Source of the DNA: an uncultured Lachnospiraceae bacterium
GTDB lineage: Bacteria; Bacillota; Clostridia; Lachnospirales; Lachnospiraceae
DNA: 64,000 bases
Assembly: GCA_934352055.1 (NCBI GenBank)
Contig: CAKRJY010000006.1
Coordinates: 65,084 to 129,083, forward strand
Direction: 5' to 3'
The notes under the pieces are model-generated. The model had not been told where the DNA came from and made no database searches. It worked only from the letters and a program-made list of their open reading frames with translations. Position 1 is the first letter of the stretch. The number at the start of each line of letters is the position of its first letter. Positions 1-7,732 of the stretch are shown here, one piece after another. Position numbers and translations under genes: made by a program.

Positions 1-199
1 CCTATGACAGATATTCAGAGCTCCACTTATAAGAGATTCTAAGAACTTGCGCAAAACATAAAACCAATGGGAGGCAACCGGCGTAAACGAACATCCATGT
101 GCGGTTACGCCTCAAGGGCGCGTCCGTGCGCCCTTGTTGCCAGGTTAAAAGCAAGTTCTAAGAATCTCTAATGCGCTTTGCATTCATATCTGTCATAGG
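1..199. ncRNA. Core multi-stem fold of copy A
   Basis: Nested inverted repeats are visible: 1-14/186-199 (14 bp), 32-50/151-169 (18 of 19 pairs), 73-78/136-141 (GGCAAC/GTTGCC), 80-86/105-111 (GGCGTAA/TTACGCC) and 114-121/128-135 (AAGGGCGC/GCGCCCTT). The loop ACGAACATCCATGTGCGG (87-104) contains a small ACAT/ATGT helix and is identical in copy B, as is the TCC loop at 123-125. Stem bases differ between the copies in compensating ways. That is the signature of a selected RNA (or single-stranded DNA) fold. Which strand is transcribed, if any, cannot be told. I do not recognise the family. Confidence 0.5.
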
Positions 200-340
200 C
201 GAACATCATCCAAGACGGCTGTCTAACTTTGCAACGACAGTTTTTGTTATCAAAGCAAGTTTTCCCTGTGTAGAGACTCCCTGTTCTGCGACAGTATCTT
301 CTGCCTGGCTGGTCGCCTGCATCGCTTTCGTGGAGGTGGG
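1..340. repeat. Structured dispersed repeat, copy A (left half outside window)
   Basis: This stretch is homologous to 7319-7655 and has the same order of conserved blocks. Its core (1-199) is closed by a perfect 14-bp stem, 1-14 with 186-199. Homology then continues on the right side: the blocks around 200-225 (gaacatcatccaagacgg) and 268-295 (agagactcc, tgttctgcgacagt) recur at 7518-7535 and 7584-7610. In copy B the matching left arm exists upstream of the core, so the left arm of copy A should lie before base 1. It fades out near 340, where the 51-bp minisatellite begins. No ORF here looks real. It could be a non-autonomous mobile element or a dispersed RNA gene. Confidence 0.75.
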
Positions 341-630
341 TATCACGCTTCATTTTTTCCTTACATACCCACTACCTCTCCATCGCCTGGGTATTATGCT
401 TGCTTTTTCTCTCACATACCCACTATCTCTTCATCGCCTGGGTATTACACTTGCTTTTTCTCTCACATACCCACTATCTCTCCATCGCCTGGGTATTATG
501 CTTGCTTTTCCTCTCACATACCCACCATCTCTTCATTGCCTGGGTATTATGCTTGCTTTTTCTCTCACATACCCACTATCTCTCCATTGCCTGGGTATTA
601 CGCTTGCTTTTTCTCTCACATACCCACTAC
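340..630. repeat. 51-bp tandem repeat (minisatellite), about 5.6 units
   Basis: The block catacccac recurs at 364, 415, 466, 517, 568 and 619, exactly 51 bp apart, and the intervening sequence is about 90 percent identical. Every full unit holds an inverted repeat, ATACCCA ... TGGGTAT, so each can form a small hairpin. Because 51 is a multiple of three, the array is open in two plus-strand frames, giving a 17-residue repeat that starts LGIMLAF. There is no ribosome site or protein-like composition to support translation. It lies between structured element A and the terminator of the membrane-protein gene on the minus strand. Confidence 0.9.
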
Positions 631-640
631 AACTATCTTG

Positions 641-676
641 TAAAAAAAGGAGCCGAGCTTATGCTCGACTCCTTAA
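641..676 (-). terminator. Rho-independent terminator of the 708-1817 gene
   Basis: The stem AAGGAG(T)CGAGC / GCTCG(G)CTCCTT has a four-base loop and is followed on the minus strand by seven T residues. It lies about 30 bp past the stop codon of the minus-strand membrane-protein gene. Confidence 0.9.
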
Positions 677-707
677 AATTCAAATCAATTCGATGAACGA
701 AAGCAAA

Positions 708-1817
708 TTACTTTGCTACTCTAGCCATTGCCTCATCGTAATCCTTTGTTCCTACCCAGATATCGTTCTTATATGGGTTCTTCTTCTGCTCAAATGATCT
801 CTTCATGATTACAGCGATGCAAACTACGTTAGCAACTAATGCAAGAATAGATACTACTCCCTGTGCTGTTGGGTTTGCTGTAATTCCCATGTCAGCGATC
901 ACTTCGTTAGAAGTATTTACGCCACTGTTGTAAACAGCAAGTGCCTTGTCATAAAGATCAAGTGCTGAGTAACCCTTTGCTGCTGCTCCACCGTAAACAG
1001 TTGGAAGAACTGAGAAAGTCTTACTCAACTGGAATAACGGGAATACCTGTGCAAACATACACCAGATACCAAGTGTGTTAGCACGGTTCTGGATCCAACC
1101 ACCCTTGTTCCAAAGTGCATTAGCAAATGTAGGAGCAAGAAGAAGTGCAACACCACAATACCATGTATGTGTAGGCAAGTTAGCATATGTATACTGGAAG
1201 TTCCAGATATCGTATGCAACGATGAACCATACTGTCATATCAGGCCAAATCATATCCTGTGTATTTTTGTCCTTTGATGAGTAAATTCCCCACCAACCTG
1301 TCATACAGAAGATATTGAGAACACCTGCGATAGCGTTGAGTACGTTCCACCATCCACCATAAAGGAATACACCTTCGTTTGATGCCCACCAAGCACCTGA
1401 AAGGTCACCTGTGATAGCGAAAGCGTGTACTGCTGACTCAAGATCAGAAACAACAGCGATCATGATGTTTGCAGCAACGATGAACCATGGGAATGGCTTA
1501 AACCATTCTTTTGCACCAATGCCCCACTGATACTTGATCATCATGAAACCGATACATCCAATAACTGCAGCATAGAGCTTGAAGTAGTGGAACCAACCAT
1601 CCATGTATTCCATAGTTGGGTTGTTTGCGCCACCAAATGCGCCCAAATGCATACCAATAAAGTAAACTGTAAGAATGAGTGGAATAATAACGAAGATTAC
1701 CATTCCGCCTGCCTTTGTACGACGGGCAATTTCATTCGTAATGATAAGTCCGGCAAACACGAGTAACCAGCCTACAAGCTGAGTAGCAGATGTGCTGCCA
1801 TAAATCTGAAACAACAT
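708..1817 (-). CDS. Multi-pass membrane protein of unknown function (DUF5692-like)
   Basis: The 369-residue protein is strongly hydrophobic, with roughly nine or ten predicted membrane segments, many Trp/Tyr/Gly residues and a short basic C-terminus. It resembles the Clostridia family I know as DUF5692, from memory only; no function is established for it. The start is supported by GGGAGGAATG just upstream of the ATG. It stands alone on the minus strand, with its own terminator at 641-676. Its upstream region (1931-2050) holds three GTGTATAAA repeats spaced 42 and 40 bp, which could be regulator sites. A transporter or sensor role is possible but unproven. Confidence 0.8.
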   Translation of the reverse strand: MLFQIYGSTSATQLVGWLLVFAGLIITNEIARRTKAGGMVIFVIIPLILTVYFIGMHLGAFGGANNPTMEYMDGWFHYFKLYAAVIGCIGFMMIKYQWGIGAKEWFKPFPWFIVAANIMIAVVSDLESAVHAFAITGDLSGAWWASNEGVFLYGGWWNVLNAIAGVLNIFCMTGWWGIYSSKDKNTQDMIWPDMTVWFIVAYDIWNFQYTYANLPTHTWYCGVALLLAPTFANALWNKGGWIQNRANTLGIWCMFAQVFPLFQLSKTFSVLPTVYGGAAAKGYSALDLYDKALAVYNSGVNTSNEVIADMGITANPTAQGVVSILALVANVVCIAVIMKRSFEQKKNPYKNDIWVGTKDYDEAMARVAK

Positions 1818-1930
1818 AATTACATTCCTCCCTTACTTGTATTTATACGTTGTTTTTTCGGGGATTTCCCCTTCTTTTCGCTACAATTTTAACACTTTGT
1901 TTATACTATTTCAAACTTTTTTAATAAATA

Positions 1931-2050
1931 TAAACAATCTTACTCATGCAAATAAAAATGTGTATAAAATAAAGAACAATCTTTCCCATACAGCAAAAAT
2001 TGTGTATAAATTCAGACATATTTCGACTCACTTTATAAAAAGTGTATAAA
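1931..2050. repeat. Iteron-like direct repeats, period about 42 bp
   Basis: GTGTATAAA occurs at 1960, 2002 and 2042, and AACAATCTT at 1933 and 1975. The first two units are therefore imperfect 42-bp direct repeats, four helical turns apart. They sit between the spoIVA stop and the start of the minus-strand membrane-protein gene, so they are placed to bind a regulator on one DNA face. A role in transcription of the 708-1817 gene is inference. Confidence 0.6.
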
Positions 2051-2054
2051 ATCA

Positions 2055-3533
2055 TCAAATGATGATACAGATCAAACCACCGTTATTGTCATTCACAATT
2101 TTTTGCATCGTATCCTGTAGTTTCAGCTGACATTCATCATCCATGGCAGCAATCTTACTGCGCATACCATCTTCCATCAGCTCGCCTATGGATTTTCCAA
2201 AAATGTTTGTCTCAAAAACTCCATCCTTCGTCTTTTGTCCTTCCTTAATATAGGCAATCAAATCCTGCGCCTGCTCTTCGCTGCCAACAATAGGCGCAAT
2301 CTCTGTTTCGATATTTGCTCGAATCATGTGAATGGATGGCGACAACGCCTTCATTTTCACACCAAATTTATTTCCGTGGCGAATCAGCACCGGCTCTTCC
2401 ATGGTAATATCCGATAATTCCGGTGAAACGACTCCATATCCTTTCTGCTCTACCGACTGCATTGCATCTGCCACCTTTTCATAGGATTTGCGCAAATTTG
2501 ACAAATTCCCAATATATGATAGCAACTGATATTCTCCCGTAATCGGTACACCTGCCAATTGTGATATATTCTCATAATAGTAATTCTTCTCCAACGTAAT
2601 CGATATTTTCACCTGACCTGTTGCCAAATCCACCTGGCTTAATGTTGTTTTTTCTATGTAATCCTCCGGCTGTGAAAAATCGATAGCAAATACATCCCTT
2701 ACCTTCGTTGTATCTTCTAATATTCTTTTTGCATAACCGGCAATGCTCTGTTTCATTTCATTTTCTGCCGGCAGCATTTCCACCCACTTTGGAATCGTAA
2801 AAGATATACCGCTGACCGGAAATTCATACAGAACGGAAGACAAAATCTCCTCAAAATCTTCTTTTTTCATCTGCTGGCAATTCATTGGAAGCACACTGCA
2901 CTGATATGCCTGTTCCAACTGTTTTGCCAGTTGCTTTGTCTCCTCACTGTGTGGATGTCCGGAATTAACAATCATCACATAGGGTTTTCCGATAGCACGC
3001 AATTTTTCTACGGTGCGCATTTCTGCCTCGACAAAAGCTTCTCGATCCAATTCTCCAAATGTCCCATCACAGGTCACAATTACACCAATCGTCGCATGAT
3101 CTGTGATCACCTTTTCCGTTCCCATAGCAGCCGCTTTTTCAAATGGCATCTCATGCGAAGACCACGGCGTTTTTACCATACGCTCCTGATTCCCTTCCAT
3201 AGCGCCCTTTGCCCCTTGAATCAGAAAACCCACACAATCAATCAAACGAACCTTACATTTCAGATCATGTGCCAATTCCATTTCCACCTGTTCCTTCGGC
3301 ACAAACTTTGGCTCCGTCGTCATAATGGTACGTCCCTGCGCTGATTGCGGCAATTCGTCAATGGTGCGCCGCATAACATTTTCCTCTTTGATATTTGGAA
3401 GTACCATCTGCTCCATAAACTGTTTGATAAAAGTAGATTTCCCCGTTCGCACCGGTCCTACGACGCCTATGTATATTTCTCCATTTGTTCTGCTTTGTAT
3501 GTCATTATATAAAGAAAATGTTGTTTCTCCCAT
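2055..3533 (-). CDS. spoIVA: Stage IV sporulation protein A (spore coat morphogenetic ATPase)
   Basis: SpoIVA is made in the mother cell, hydrolyses ATP and polymerises on the forespore surface to form the base of the spore coat. The 492-residue length is typical. The Walker A motif GPVRTGKST lies at residues 26-34, and the N-terminal DIQSRTNGEIYIGVVGPV block and the hydrophobic C-terminal end (GGLICIII) match the family. The ATG is preceded by AAGGGG at about 8 nt. This ribosome site is partly inside an inverted repeat (3546-3576). The gene follows a diguanylate cyclase gene 53 bp upstream. Its presence points to a spore-forming lineage, though not to sporulation in this strain. Confidence 0.97.
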   Translation of the reverse strand: MGETTFSLYNDIQSRTNGEIYIGVVGPVRTGKSTFIKQFMEQMVLPNIKEENVMRRTIDELPQSAQGRTIMTTEPKFVPKEQVEMELAHDLKCKVRLIDCVGFLIQGAKGAMEGNQERMVKTPWSSHEMPFEKAAAMGTEKVITDHATIGVIVTCDGTFGELDREAFVEAEMRTVEKLRAIGKPYVMIVNSGHPHSEETKQLAKQLEQAYQCSVLPMNCQQMKKEDFEEILSSVLYEFPVSGISFTIPKWVEMLPAENEMKQSIAGYAKRILEDTTKVRDVFAIDFSQPEDYIEKTTLSQVDLATGQVKISITLEKNYYYENISQLAGVPITGEYQLLSYIGNLSNLRKSYEKVADAMQSVEQKGYGVVSPELSDITMEEPVLIRHGNKFGVKMKALSPSIHMIRANIETEIAPIVGSEEQAQDLIAYIKEGQKTKDGVFETNIFGKSIGELMEDGMRSKIAAMDDECQLKLQDTMQKIVNDNNGGLICIII

Positions 3534-3545
3534 AAGAAAAAGCCC

Positions 3546-3576
3546 CTTCCCATATTTACCTCTAATATATGGGAAG
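3546..3576 (-). promoter_or_regulatory. Hairpin overlapping the spoIVA ribosome-binding region
   Basis: The perfect 10-bp arms CTTCCCATAT and ATATGGGAAG lie in the spoIVA 5' leader. On the minus strand the second-read arm runs into the AAGGGG ribosome site. It may act as a translational brake or as a weak terminator for the upstream gene; there is only a five-T run after it. Confidence 0.45.
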
Positions 3577-3586
3577 AGACTTCAAT

Positions 3587-4693
3587 TTATGAGTCAATCT
3601 TAAAATTATTCTTACCGCCCCGTTTCACTTCATAGAGTGCACGGTCTGCTCGTGCAAACAGCTCAGCATAATTTTCCATTCCATCACCTTTCGTACAGCG
3701 AACCGCTATACCCACACTACAGGAAAACGGCTGCTTTCCATCCGGCGCACGCATGGTGTGTGTCAGTTCCATAACACGTTCTACACATTTAATCGCTTCT
3801 GCCGTATCTTTTTCCTTGAGGAACATGACAAATTCATCACCACCAAAACGTCCGGCAATGTCGTCCGTATCTATTGAATGACGCAAAATCTGGCCGAGGC
3901 TTCGAAGTACCGCATCTCCTGCCTGATGTCCATACGTGTCATTTACTGTCTTAAAATTATCAAAATCAACAATGACCATCACGCAATCTGATGTCGGATG
4001 TGAACGCATAAACTCATTACATAAAAATTCGGTACTAGCCTTATTATAAGTCGAAGTCAGCCGATCCACCATTCCCATACGGCGAAGTCTCTGTTTTGCT
4101 TCATGTTCTCTGGCACGATACGAATACAATATCTTTGCAACGTAGCCGGCTAGAACAATGCCAAAAATACAGCTGAATAAATCAACCGAAAATACGGCAA
4201 TCGACTTCGTCAGAAAAGATGCCAGCATATAAACAGCCATCTCAACTAGCATCAGCCCCATAGCCTGATAAAAGGTGTATGTAAACGCAACCATAAAGGC
4301 AACAGTCATCGGCATATAGTAAACCGCCGGCTGGTTCATCTCAACAGGAATAATACTCATAATTCCTGTAAAAGTCATCACATATAGCTGAAACATACTG
4401 CATGCAATGGATACTTCCTTGTAGGATCTTGTTTTCTTTTTATAGCGTATAAGCACAATAGGCAGAATCACAGCATGAAGTATCACTGCACCTGCATAGA
4501 CACGCGTAACCTGCCACTCGGAAAACACATTCAAAGACGCACAAAAATAACCAAAAACCACTATAAAACATATAATGTTAAGCGTACATAATGTCTTTTG
4601 ATTGTTCTCTGTGACACTGGCTTTGTTATCCTCAATATAGGAAATACTGTCCTGCTGCACACGGTCTTTAATCTTATATAGTAATTCCATCAA
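3587..4693 (-). CDS. Membrane-bound diguanylate cyclase (GGDEF)
   Basis: The enzyme would make cyclic di-GMP from two GTP. Residues from about 35 to 190 form five or six membrane helices with no large extracellular loop. A complete GGDEF domain follows, with GRFGGDEF near residue 280, the upstream DFDNFKTVND metal-binding block, and the C-terminal ADRALYEVKRGGKN block typical of active cyclases. I see no RxxD inhibitory site just before the motif. The signal sensed by the membrane part is unknown. It stands immediately upstream of spoIVA; co-transcription is possible but the sporulation gene would be expected to have its own promoter. Confidence 0.92.
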   Translation of the reverse strand: MMELLYKIKDRVQQDSISYIEDNKASVTENNQKTLCTLNIICFIVVFGYFCASLNVFSEWQVTRVYAGAVILHAVILPIVLIRYKKKTRSYKEVSIACSMFQLYVMTFTGIMSIIPVEMNQPAVYYMPMTVAFMVAFTYTFYQAMGLMLVEMAVYMLASFLTKSIAVFSVDLFSCIFGIVLAGYVAKILYSYRAREHEAKQRLRRMGMVDRLTSTYNKASTEFLCNEFMRSHPTSDCVMVIVDFDNFKTVNDTYGHQAGDAVLRSLGQILRHSIDTDDIAGRFGGDEFVMFLKEKDTAEAIKCVERVMELTHTMRAPDGKQPFSCSVGIAVRCTKGDGMENYAELFARADRALYEVKRGGKNNFKIDS

Positions 4694-4762
4694 TTCCCCC
4701 TGTTGATGTCATTTCTCTTTTGCTCCAATTATAACATCCATACATATATTTTATCATGTATT

Positions 4763-5692
4763 CTATGACAAATGTGGCATCTGCAGTGCCCCCGGAATGC
4801 AACGATACGTAATATCTGCCTGATCTCCGCAATCCTCACCATCGGCATGTACCACCATTGGTTTGTCAAATACAATATGCAATTCTTTTGCATTTACGAT
4901 CTGAAATCCTCGAATGTTCTCATGTTTGCCGGCAAGCAAAAATGGGAAACAGAACAAACAAAGAATACGTGGAATCCCATACACAAGACACACAGATAAC
5001 TTGCCATCATGTGCGTCTGCTGATGGTGCCATCGGTACTGCCCCACCCTCACAAGGGAAATTCATTGCTGCTGCAAAAATAACGTTTTTCATAGAAAGCT
5101 GTTTGCCATTATGAAGTGTTGCTGTTCCGGATACAAATGGTGCCTGGAACAATTCCGCAACGGTCAAAAGTCCGTAGGTTAATTTTCCCAGATGAAGTTT
5201 GTTTAAAAATACTTTCAAACGTGATGTCAATGCTTTACGACAGACTGCTGCATCAATACCCGCACCTGCGCTGATGGCAAATCGCCTTGTGTTTCCTCCG
5301 CACTCGACTTCCCCCACATCAAACGCATCTGTTGTTTCGGACGCCAGAATCTGACGTAAAATCTGTTCCGGTTCTGCTGTAATATGTAGTCCTCTGGCAA
5401 AATCATTGGCAGATCCCAGTGGAAGATATCCAAAAGTAACACGAGAAAAATCACAGATGCCATTTAACACTTCATTTACCGTTCCATCGCCCCCTCCAAC
5501 GACAAGAAAACAGTATGTTCCGTCCTGTGTCAATTCACGTGCAATCTCTGTTGCATGACCAACGTACTCCGTGATATGTACGTTGTAAGAAACCCCTTCC
5601 TCTTTCAGAATTTTCTCTAACGATTCCCAAATCGCCTGCGACTTTCCGGTACGGGAATGTAGATTGATAATAAATTCGTATGTTGTATTCAT
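4763..5692 (-). CDS. YegS/DagK-type lipid kinase (diacylglycerol kinase catalytic domain)
   Basis: The family phosphorylates diacylglycerol or related lipids at the membrane, recycling diacylglycerol into phospholipid synthesis. The 309-residue protein shows the signature GGGDGTVNEV at about residues 66-75, the substrate-loop motif PLGSANDFARGL near residue 95, and the C-terminal HADGED motif. I chose the ATG at 5692 because GAGGGGG lies just upstream; the longer open frame to 5758 has no ribosome site. It is divergent from the ClC gene, and the 127-bp gap must hold both promoters. The precise lipid substrate cannot be told. Confidence 0.9.
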   Translation of the reverse strand: MNTTYEFIINLHSRTGKSQAIWESLEKILKEEGVSYNVHITEYVGHATEIARELTQDGTYCFLVVGGGDGTVNEVLNGICDFSRVTFGYLPLGSANDFARGLHITAEPEQILRQILASETTDAFDVGEVECGGNTRRFAISAGAGIDAAVCRKALTSRLKVFLNKLHLGKLTYGLLTVAELFQAPFVSGTATLHNGKQLSMKNVIFAAAMNFPCEGGAVPMAPSADAHDGKLSVCLVYGIPRILCLFCFPFLLAGKHENIRGFQIVNAKELHIVFDKPMVVHADGEDCGDQADITYRCIPGALQMPHLS

Positions 5693-5819
5693 TTTTACCC
5701 CCTCTTCATGCATTCTCATTTGAATTATGCATTTAAACATGATAACATACTTATGCACTTACGCAATTCATGCGTTATACAGTTATATATTTTACTACAA
5801 ATCAGTCAGGAATAAAACC

Positions 5820-7100
5820 ATGTTTAACAAATCCATTTTCTTTCAAAAATCTGAACATAATATCAAACGTTTTACATCCACTTCACGCTGGTTGATGACG
5901 TCCGTTTTCATTGGAATTGTCGTTGGCCTGATCAGTGGGTCTTTTGGATATCTATTGCAGCGCGTGACGGATTTCCGTCTGGCACATTCCTATTTATTAT
6001 ACGGTCTTCCTCTTGGAGCCGTAGTCATTGTTGCAATGTACCACTTGATTCTGCACGAAAAAGATCCCGGTACAAATCTCGTTATCTCTGCCATTCACTC
6101 TGGCGATCGTATTCCACTGCGTATGGCTCCGTTAATCTATATCAGTACCATTTTAACACACCTTGTCGGTGGTTCCGCCGGTCGTGAGGGGGCTGCTTTG
6201 CAATTAGGGGGCAGCATTGGAAATGCTTTTGGTGAGTATCTCGGCTTTCAGGAAAAAGATGACCGCAACATCATGATTATGTGCGGCATGAGCGCTGCTT
6301 TCTCCGCACTCTTTGGTACGCCGATTGCTGCTGCTGTATTTTCCATGGAAGTCGTCAGTGTCGGCATTATGCACTATGCTGCGCTACTGCCTTGCGCTGT
6401 ATCATCTCTGATTGCCCGCGCGATTGCTTCCCATTTATTTGGCATTGCATCACCTTATTATGATATTTTAGAATTGCCTGCTTTCGATATAAAAAGTGCT
6501 CTTTGGATTTCCTTATTTTCAGCACTTTGTGGACTTGTCAGCATTTTCTTCTGCGTGACATTGCACCAGACGTCTGCACTGTATCAACGTTTTTTCAAAA
6601 ATCCGTATTTACGTGCTTTCGTAGGTGGTTCTCTCGTCCTTCTTCTTTCCATCGGGGTTGGTGGAATTGATATGCAGACCTATAACGGCACCGGAACTTC
6701 TATGATTTCCATCTGTATGGATGGCGATATATCTTCCCTTGCCTTTTTATTAAAAATTCTTTTTACTGCTTTAACCCTTGGATGCGGTTATAAAGGTGGC
6801 GAAATTGTACCGACGTTTTTCATCGGAGCAGCTTTTGGTTCTATGTTCGGAAACCTCATTGGCTTTTCACCATCTCTATGCGCAGCCATTGGCATGGGTG
6901 CCATGTTCTGCGGGGTAACCAACAGCCCGATTACATCGCTTCTTATTTGCTTCGAGCTGTTTGGATTTGAAGGCACACCATTCTTTTTACTGGCGATCGG
7001 ATTTAGCTACACCGTCTCCGGCTACTATAGTCTCTACAGTAGTCAGAAGATTGTATACTCCAAATACAAATCAAATTTTATCGACAAAAGTGCCAAATAG
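5820..7100 (+). CDS. ClC-family anion transporter, probably the fluoride-exporting CLC-F branch
   Basis: The 426-residue polytopic membrane protein has the ClC signature in the order GGSAGREGAALQLGG, GTPIAAAVFSMEV and YKGGEIVPTFFIGAAFGSMFGN. The first and last are, from memory, characteristic of the shorter CLC-F branch of bacterial F-/H+ antiporters rather than EriC chloride exchangers (which have GREGP and GxFxP). The gating glutamate of GREG is present. There are no C-terminal CBS domains. The ATG follows AGGAAT, eight bases back. I found no fluoride riboswitch in the leader, so the fluoride assignment rests on motifs alone. The gene converges on the alpha-galactosidase across element B. 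Confidence 0.85.
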   Translation: MFNKSIFFQKSEHNIKRFTSTSRWLMTSVFIGIVVGLISGSFGYLLQRVTDFRLAHSYLLYGLPLGAVVIVAMYHLILHEKDPGTNLVISAIHSGDRIPLRMAPLIYISTILTHLVGGSAGREGAALQLGGSIGNAFGEYLGFQEKDDRNIMIMCGMSAAFSALFGTPIAAAVFSMEVVSVGIMHYAALLPCAVSSLIARAIASHLFGIASPYYDILELPAFDIKSALWISLFSALCGLVSIFFCVTLHQTSALYQRFFKNPYLRAFVGGSLVLLLSIGVGGIDMQTYNGTGTSMISICMDGDISSLAFLLKILFTALTLGCGYKGGEIVPTFFIGAAFGSMFGNLIGFSPSLCAAIGMGAMFCGVTNSPITSLLICFELFGFEGTPFFLLAIGFSYTVSGYYSLYSSQKIVYSKYKSNFIDKSAK

Positions 7101-7106
7101 ACCTGG

Positions 7107-7728
7107 CATCGGGGACGTTCCTTTTGCCACAAGGAGTGTCCCCATTGTCACAAAGAGTGTCCCCTATGACACATGGGCAGGCGCAGAGCCACAGAACCGG
7201 CAGCACGCAGGATGCAGGGAAGAAAACTTTGGAGCAGGTTAGGTGCGTCTCTTTGTGAGATCTTTTCTTTTTATAAAATGTCTCTTGCACAGCTTCGAAT
7301 GACGTCAGGATGTGTCCACCTCTGACAGATATTCAGGGCTCCACTTATAAGAGATGCTAAGGACTTGGACGGCTTTTTCAACGAATAGCGGCAACCGGCA
7401 CAAACGAACATCCATGTGCGGTTGTGCCTCTCGGGTACATCCTTGTACCCGAGTTGCCACAGTATTTACAAGTTCTAAGCATCTCTAATTCGTTCTGCAT
7501 TCATATCTGACAGAGGTGAACATCATCCAAGACGGTTGTCGAACTTTGCAAAGACATTTTTTATCTCAAAAAGAAAAGTTTCACAAAAAGAGACTCCATG
7601 TTCTGCGACAGTTTCTTCCCAGTATCCTGTGTGCTGCCGGTCCTGCGGCTCTGCGCTAGTTATATGCCCAAAGGGACACTCCATATGGCAATGGGGACAC
7701 TCCTCGTGGCAAAAGGAACGTCCCCGAC
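7107..7728. repeat. Structured dispersed repeat, copy B: about 620-bp imperfect palindrome
   Basis: The sequence reads nearly the same on both strands. The outer blocks 7111-7145 pair with 7690-7726 (GGGGACGTTCC, TTTTGCCAC, GGAGTGTCCCC). The middle block 7181-7240 pairs with 7596-7655 (gcgcagagcc, accggcagcac, gggaagaaa). The inner block 7245-7332 pairs with 7503-7590. The centre is the covarying fold at 7319-7516. The GGGAC...GTCCC boxes inside each arm are small palindromes themselves, like REP units. It exactly fills the space between the ClC stop codon (7100) and the alpha-galactosidase stop codon (7733). No transposase is present. Confidence 0.85.
7319..7516. ncRNA. Core multi-stem fold of copy B
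   Basis: The stems are 7319-7332/7503-7516, 7350-7367/7469-7486, 7390-7395/7453-7458, 7397-7403/7422-7428 (GGCACAA/TTGTGCC) and 7430-7439/7444-7453 (CTCGGGTACA/TGTACCCGAG). Compared with copy A, base pairs change but pairing is kept: CCTA/TAGG becomes CCTC/GAGG, GATTC/GAATC becomes GATGC/GCATC, GGCGTAA becomes GGCACAA with its partner changed to match, and the last stem keeps only its GGG/CCC. The loop ACGAACATCCATGTGCGG (7404-7421) and TCC (7440-7442) do not change. Confidence 0.5.
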
Positions 7729-7732
7729 ACAA

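Noticed and set aside
340..630. CRISPR array
   Set aside because: The whole 51-bp unit is repeated; there are no unique spacers and no cas genes.
171..797. Two overlapping plus-strand ORFs through the 51-bp repeats
   Set aside because: They stay open only because 51 is a multiple of three. There is no ribosome site, one starts inside the structured element, and both run over a terminator and into the opposite gene.
5693..5819. Fluoride riboswitch upstream of the ClC gene
   Set aside because: The conserved GGCGATGG...CCGCC blocks are not present in the divergent 127-bp gap.
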